From an uncultured Lacinutrix sp. (GTDB lineage Bacteria; Bacteroidota; Bacteroidia; Flavobacteriales; Flavobacteriaceae): a stretch of DNA of 64,000 bases. Below are positions 61,957 to 64,000 of this stretch, in pieces. A program made the translations under genes and the position numbers. The DNA is taken from the NCBI RefSeq assembly GCF_947500605.1, contig NZ_CANMSJ010000005.1:62001-126000 (forward strand), given 5' to 3'. The notes beneath the pieces were generated by a model that saw only the letters and a list, made by a program, of their open reading frames with translations, searched no databases and was not told the origin of the DNA. How positions within the stretch are numbered: position 1 is the stretch's first letter; every line of letters starts with the position of its first letter.

Positions 61957-63237
61957 ATGAAAGATCAAGATATTATTTTAAAAGCAGAAAACATTTCTAA
62001 ACAATACCGTTTAGGTGTTGTTGGTACAGGAACTATAAGCCACGATTTAAACCGTTGGTGGAGTAGTATTCGCGGTAAAGAAGATCCCTATTTAAAAGTA
62101 GGAGAAAGTAACGATCGTAGTACAAAAGGAGAATCTCAATACGTTTGGGCTTTACAGAATATTAATTTTGAAGTAAAACGCGGAGAAGTATTAGGTATTA
62201 TAGGTAAAAATGGAGCAGGTAAATCTACTTTGCTTAAAATACTATCTAAAGTAACAGGTCCAACCACTGGAGAAATTAAAACTAGAGGACGTATAGCTTC
62301 ACTATTAGAAGTCGGTACAGGTTTTCATGGCGAAATGACTGGACGAGAAAATATCTTCTTAAATGGCGCTATTTTAGGAATGACTAAAAAAGAAATTAAA
62401 TCTAAAATAGATGAAATTATAGATTTTTCTGGCTGCGAGCGTTATATAGATACACCTGTTAAAAGATACAGTTCTGGTATGACTGTGCGTTTGGCCTTTG
62501 CGGTAGCAGCATTTTTAGAACCAGAAATTTTAGTGATTGATGAGGTTTTGGCTGTTGGTGATGCCGAGTTTCAAAAGAAGGCTATTGGTAAAATGCAGGA
62601 TATTTCAAAAGGAGAAGGACGGACTGTTTTGTTTGTTAGTCATAATATGGCTGCAGTAAAAAGTTTGTGTACGCGTGGTATTGTTTTAGAAAATGGCAAA
62701 GTTGTTTTTGAAGGTGACCAAAATGAAGCGGTCACAAAATATTTAAATATTCAACAAGAGACCGCTTTAACTTTTGAAAATACTCTTTCTGGTAAAGAAG
62801 ATGCTTATATCAAAAAAGTTAGAATTTTACCTAATAATAGTGCCGGTTTTCAAGAATTTGGTAAGGATTTAGAAATTGAAATAGAAGTCTTTACATCTAT
62901 TTTAATCGATTCTCCTGCAGTGTCTTATCAAATTTTGGATAATAATAATCAACCAATAATACATGAGTTAATATTAAACAGTGAGCAATTATTTTGCCAA
63001 ACTTCTGGTAGTTATTTGTTAAAATCTATCATAAAGAATATTAAATTGTATCAAGGAATTTATAAATTGAATGTTTTTTTTGCAGACAATTTTTCAAAAA
63101 CTATTTATAATAGTTTAATTGAAATTTGCTCTTTTGAAATAATTAACACAAATAAACGAGACTACTATTGGAAGACAGGGTCTGCGATTTATAAAGAAAA
63201 CGATACATCGTGGACTGTAAAAAGTGATAAAAATTAA
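61957..63237 (+). CDS. ABC polysaccharide exporter ATPase (Wzt-like)
   Basis: The 426-residue ABC ATPase has Walker A GIIGKNGAGKSTLLKILSKV, signature RYSSGMTVRLAFAVAAF, Walker B PEILVIDEVLAVGD, and H-switch FVSHNMAAV. The first ~250 residues form the ABC cassette. The remaining 170 residues form a beta-rich C-terminal domain of the type that, in Wzt of O-antigen systems, recognises the end of the glycan chain. Partner of the Wzm-like permease, two bases upstream. The methyltransferase gene follows within about 10 bases. Confidence 0.93.
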   Translation: MKDQDIILKAENISKQYRLGVVGTGTISHDLNRWWSSIRGKEDPYLKVGESNDRSTKGESQYVWALQNINFEVKRGEVLGIIGKNGAGKSTLLKILSKVTGPTTGEIKTRGRIASLLEVGTGFHGEMTGRENIFLNGAILGMTKKEIKSKIDEIIDFSGCERYIDTPVKRYSSGMTVRLAFAVAAFLEPEILVIDEVLAVGDAEFQKKAIGKMQDISKGEGRTVLFVSHNMAAVKSLCTRGIVLENGKVVFEGDQNEAVTKYLNIQQETALTFENTLSGKEDAYIKKVRILPNNSAGFQEFGKDLEIEIEVFTSILIDSPAVSYQILDNNNQPIIHELILNSEQLFCQTSGSYLLKSIIKNIKLYQGIYKLNVFFADNFSKTIYNSLIEICSFEIINTNKRDYYWKTGSAIYKENDTSWTVKSDKN

Positions 63238-63246
63238 ATATACGTT

Positions 63247-64000
63247 TTGGGAAATTTAGATACTTATAGTAGTTTTTTTTATGAAAAACAATTGTTGGAG
63301 TCAAGAGAGTCAGCAAATCAAGTTTTGCCAATTATTAATAATTGGTTTAAACCAAAAACCATTATAGATGTGGGATGTGGTGTTGGTGCTTGGTTAGAAA
63401 TTTGGAAAAATTTTGAAAACGTGACTGAAATTAAAGGCATTGATGGTAGTTTTATAGACGTTTCGTTATTACGAATAAATAAAGAAAAAGAGTTTATTCA
63501 AACAGATTTAAATAAAACATTGCCCAAAATTAAGAGCTATGACTTAGCACTTTGTTTAGAAGTAGCAGAACATCTTGATGAAGAAAGGGCGGAAACATTT
63601 GTAGCAGATTTGGTTAGTTTATCTAATGTTATTATTTTTTCAGCAGCAATACCTGGACAAGAAGGAACACATCATATAAATGAACAATACTTAGGCTATT
63701 GGATAGATAAATTTGAAGCGAATGATTATAAATGTTACGATATAATTAGACCTTTAATTTGGGGTAAAAAGAATATTTCATGGTGGTTTAGACAGAATAT
63801 GGTTGTTTTTATTAAAAATGGAGAACTTCTTAAGAATGACTTAAATAAATTGCAGACTTTTAATTGTATGGATCTTGTACAAAAAGAGTTATTAGAACAT
63901 AAGATTAATAAATACAGAAGCTTAGTAAATAGAAAGTCAAGTTTTAAAAATTTATTAAGAGAAATGCTGAATAAAATTAAGAAAAAAATTTATGAGAAAA
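63247..64000 (+). CDS. Class I SAM-dependent methyltransferase, 3' end cut by window edge
   Basis: The frame begins with a TTG at 63247 (MGNLDTYSSFFYEKQLLESR) and is open to the window end. The SAM motif is KTIIDVGCGVGAWLEIWKNF, followed by acidic GIDGSF, and LALCLEVAEHLDEE. Such enzymes in polysaccharide loci often methylate sugars, sometimes at the chain end, which would fit a Wzt with a C-terminal recognition domain. It starts 9 bases after the Wzt-like stop. No ATG is available before residue 178 or so, so the start is uncertain. Confidence 0.8.
   Translation, partial: MGNLDTYSSFFYEKQLLESRESANQVLPIINNWFKPKTIIDVGCGVGAWLEIWKNFENVTEIKGIDGSFIDVSLLRINKEKEFIQTDLNKTLPKIKSYDLALCLEVAEHLDEERAETFVADLVSLSNVIIFSAAIPGQEGTHHINEQYLGYWIDKFEANDYKCYDIIRPLIWGKKNISWWFRQNMVVFIKNGELLKNDLNKLQTFNCMDLVQKELLEHKINKYRSLVNRKSSFKNLLREMLNKIKKKIYEK

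Overview
The window is a piece of an AT-rich chromosome from a member of the Bacteroidota, almost certainly the family Flavobacteriaceae. The evidence is the TAnnTTTG promoter element upstream of many genes (for example 1104-1111, 14676-14683, 20485-20492, 55000-55007), a very long SecA, a bacillithiol synthase (BshC), the lipoprotein and LysM/receptor-like family types, and GT39/GT2 and polysaccharide export genes of flavobacterial style. I cannot name a genus from the sequence alone. No rRNA, tRNA or CRISPR array was seen.

Layout. 1-8000: D-Ala-D-Ala ligase (cut by the window edge), a PASTA protein with RluD, an erythromycin-esterase-like exported protein, YaaA, a very small bTHX-type ribosomal protein gene (4959-5090, minus), a PLDc_N/TPR membrane protein, a uracil-DNA-glycosylase-like gene carrying a dispersed repeat in frame, and a CarboxypepD-regulatory-like protein. 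8100-22900: mostly housekeeping (bshC, guaA, a LysM/periplasmic-binding lipoprotein, DUF922 and DUF3820 genes, pyrG, yidC, YwqK-like, fasciclin lipoprotein, mnmA, nitronate monooxygenase). 22900-30500: PLP enzyme, MATE pump, PAP2 phosphatase and an overlapping minus-strand cassette GT39 / LAB_N / GT2 that probably modifies lipid A or another lipid-linked glycan.

30500-33360 is an unstable stretch. A sugar-nucleotide epimerase has the last part of its gene duplicated 0.7 kb downstream. A DUF2892 gene lies between the two copies. Next comes a frameshifted gene with an RNxxxxH (HEPN-like) motif, flanked by two 82-bp direct repeats. 33360-46700 holds FAD enzymes (one with an N-terminal DnaJ-like zinc ribbon), MeaB, an ECF sigma / membrane protein / adhesin-like operon, an M23 peptidase, an MFS transporter and a methyltransferase. 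46800-55000 holds secA, DUF2795, a PduO-type cobalamin adenosyltransferase, two tiny membrane-protein genes, a methyltransferase and an ABC-F protein.

55000-64000 is the start of a surface polysaccharide locus: Wza-like export lipoprotein, Wzc-like tyrosine autokinase with a (Tyr-Gly)8 tail, WbpP-like epimerase, then two unrecognised genes, then Wzm/Wzt-like ABC exporter and a methyltransferase that runs off the end.

Several dispersed repeat families occur between genes and in one case inside a gene: a two-hairpin element (4826-4887, 21791-21848), a GTCATTCAGAGC...GAAGAATC element (6524, 18474, and a 69-bp tandem array at 37597-37832), an ATTCCTGCGAAGGCAGGAAT element (5933, 21914, three near 26446-26558), and a 157-bp MITE-like inverted repeat (11421-11577).
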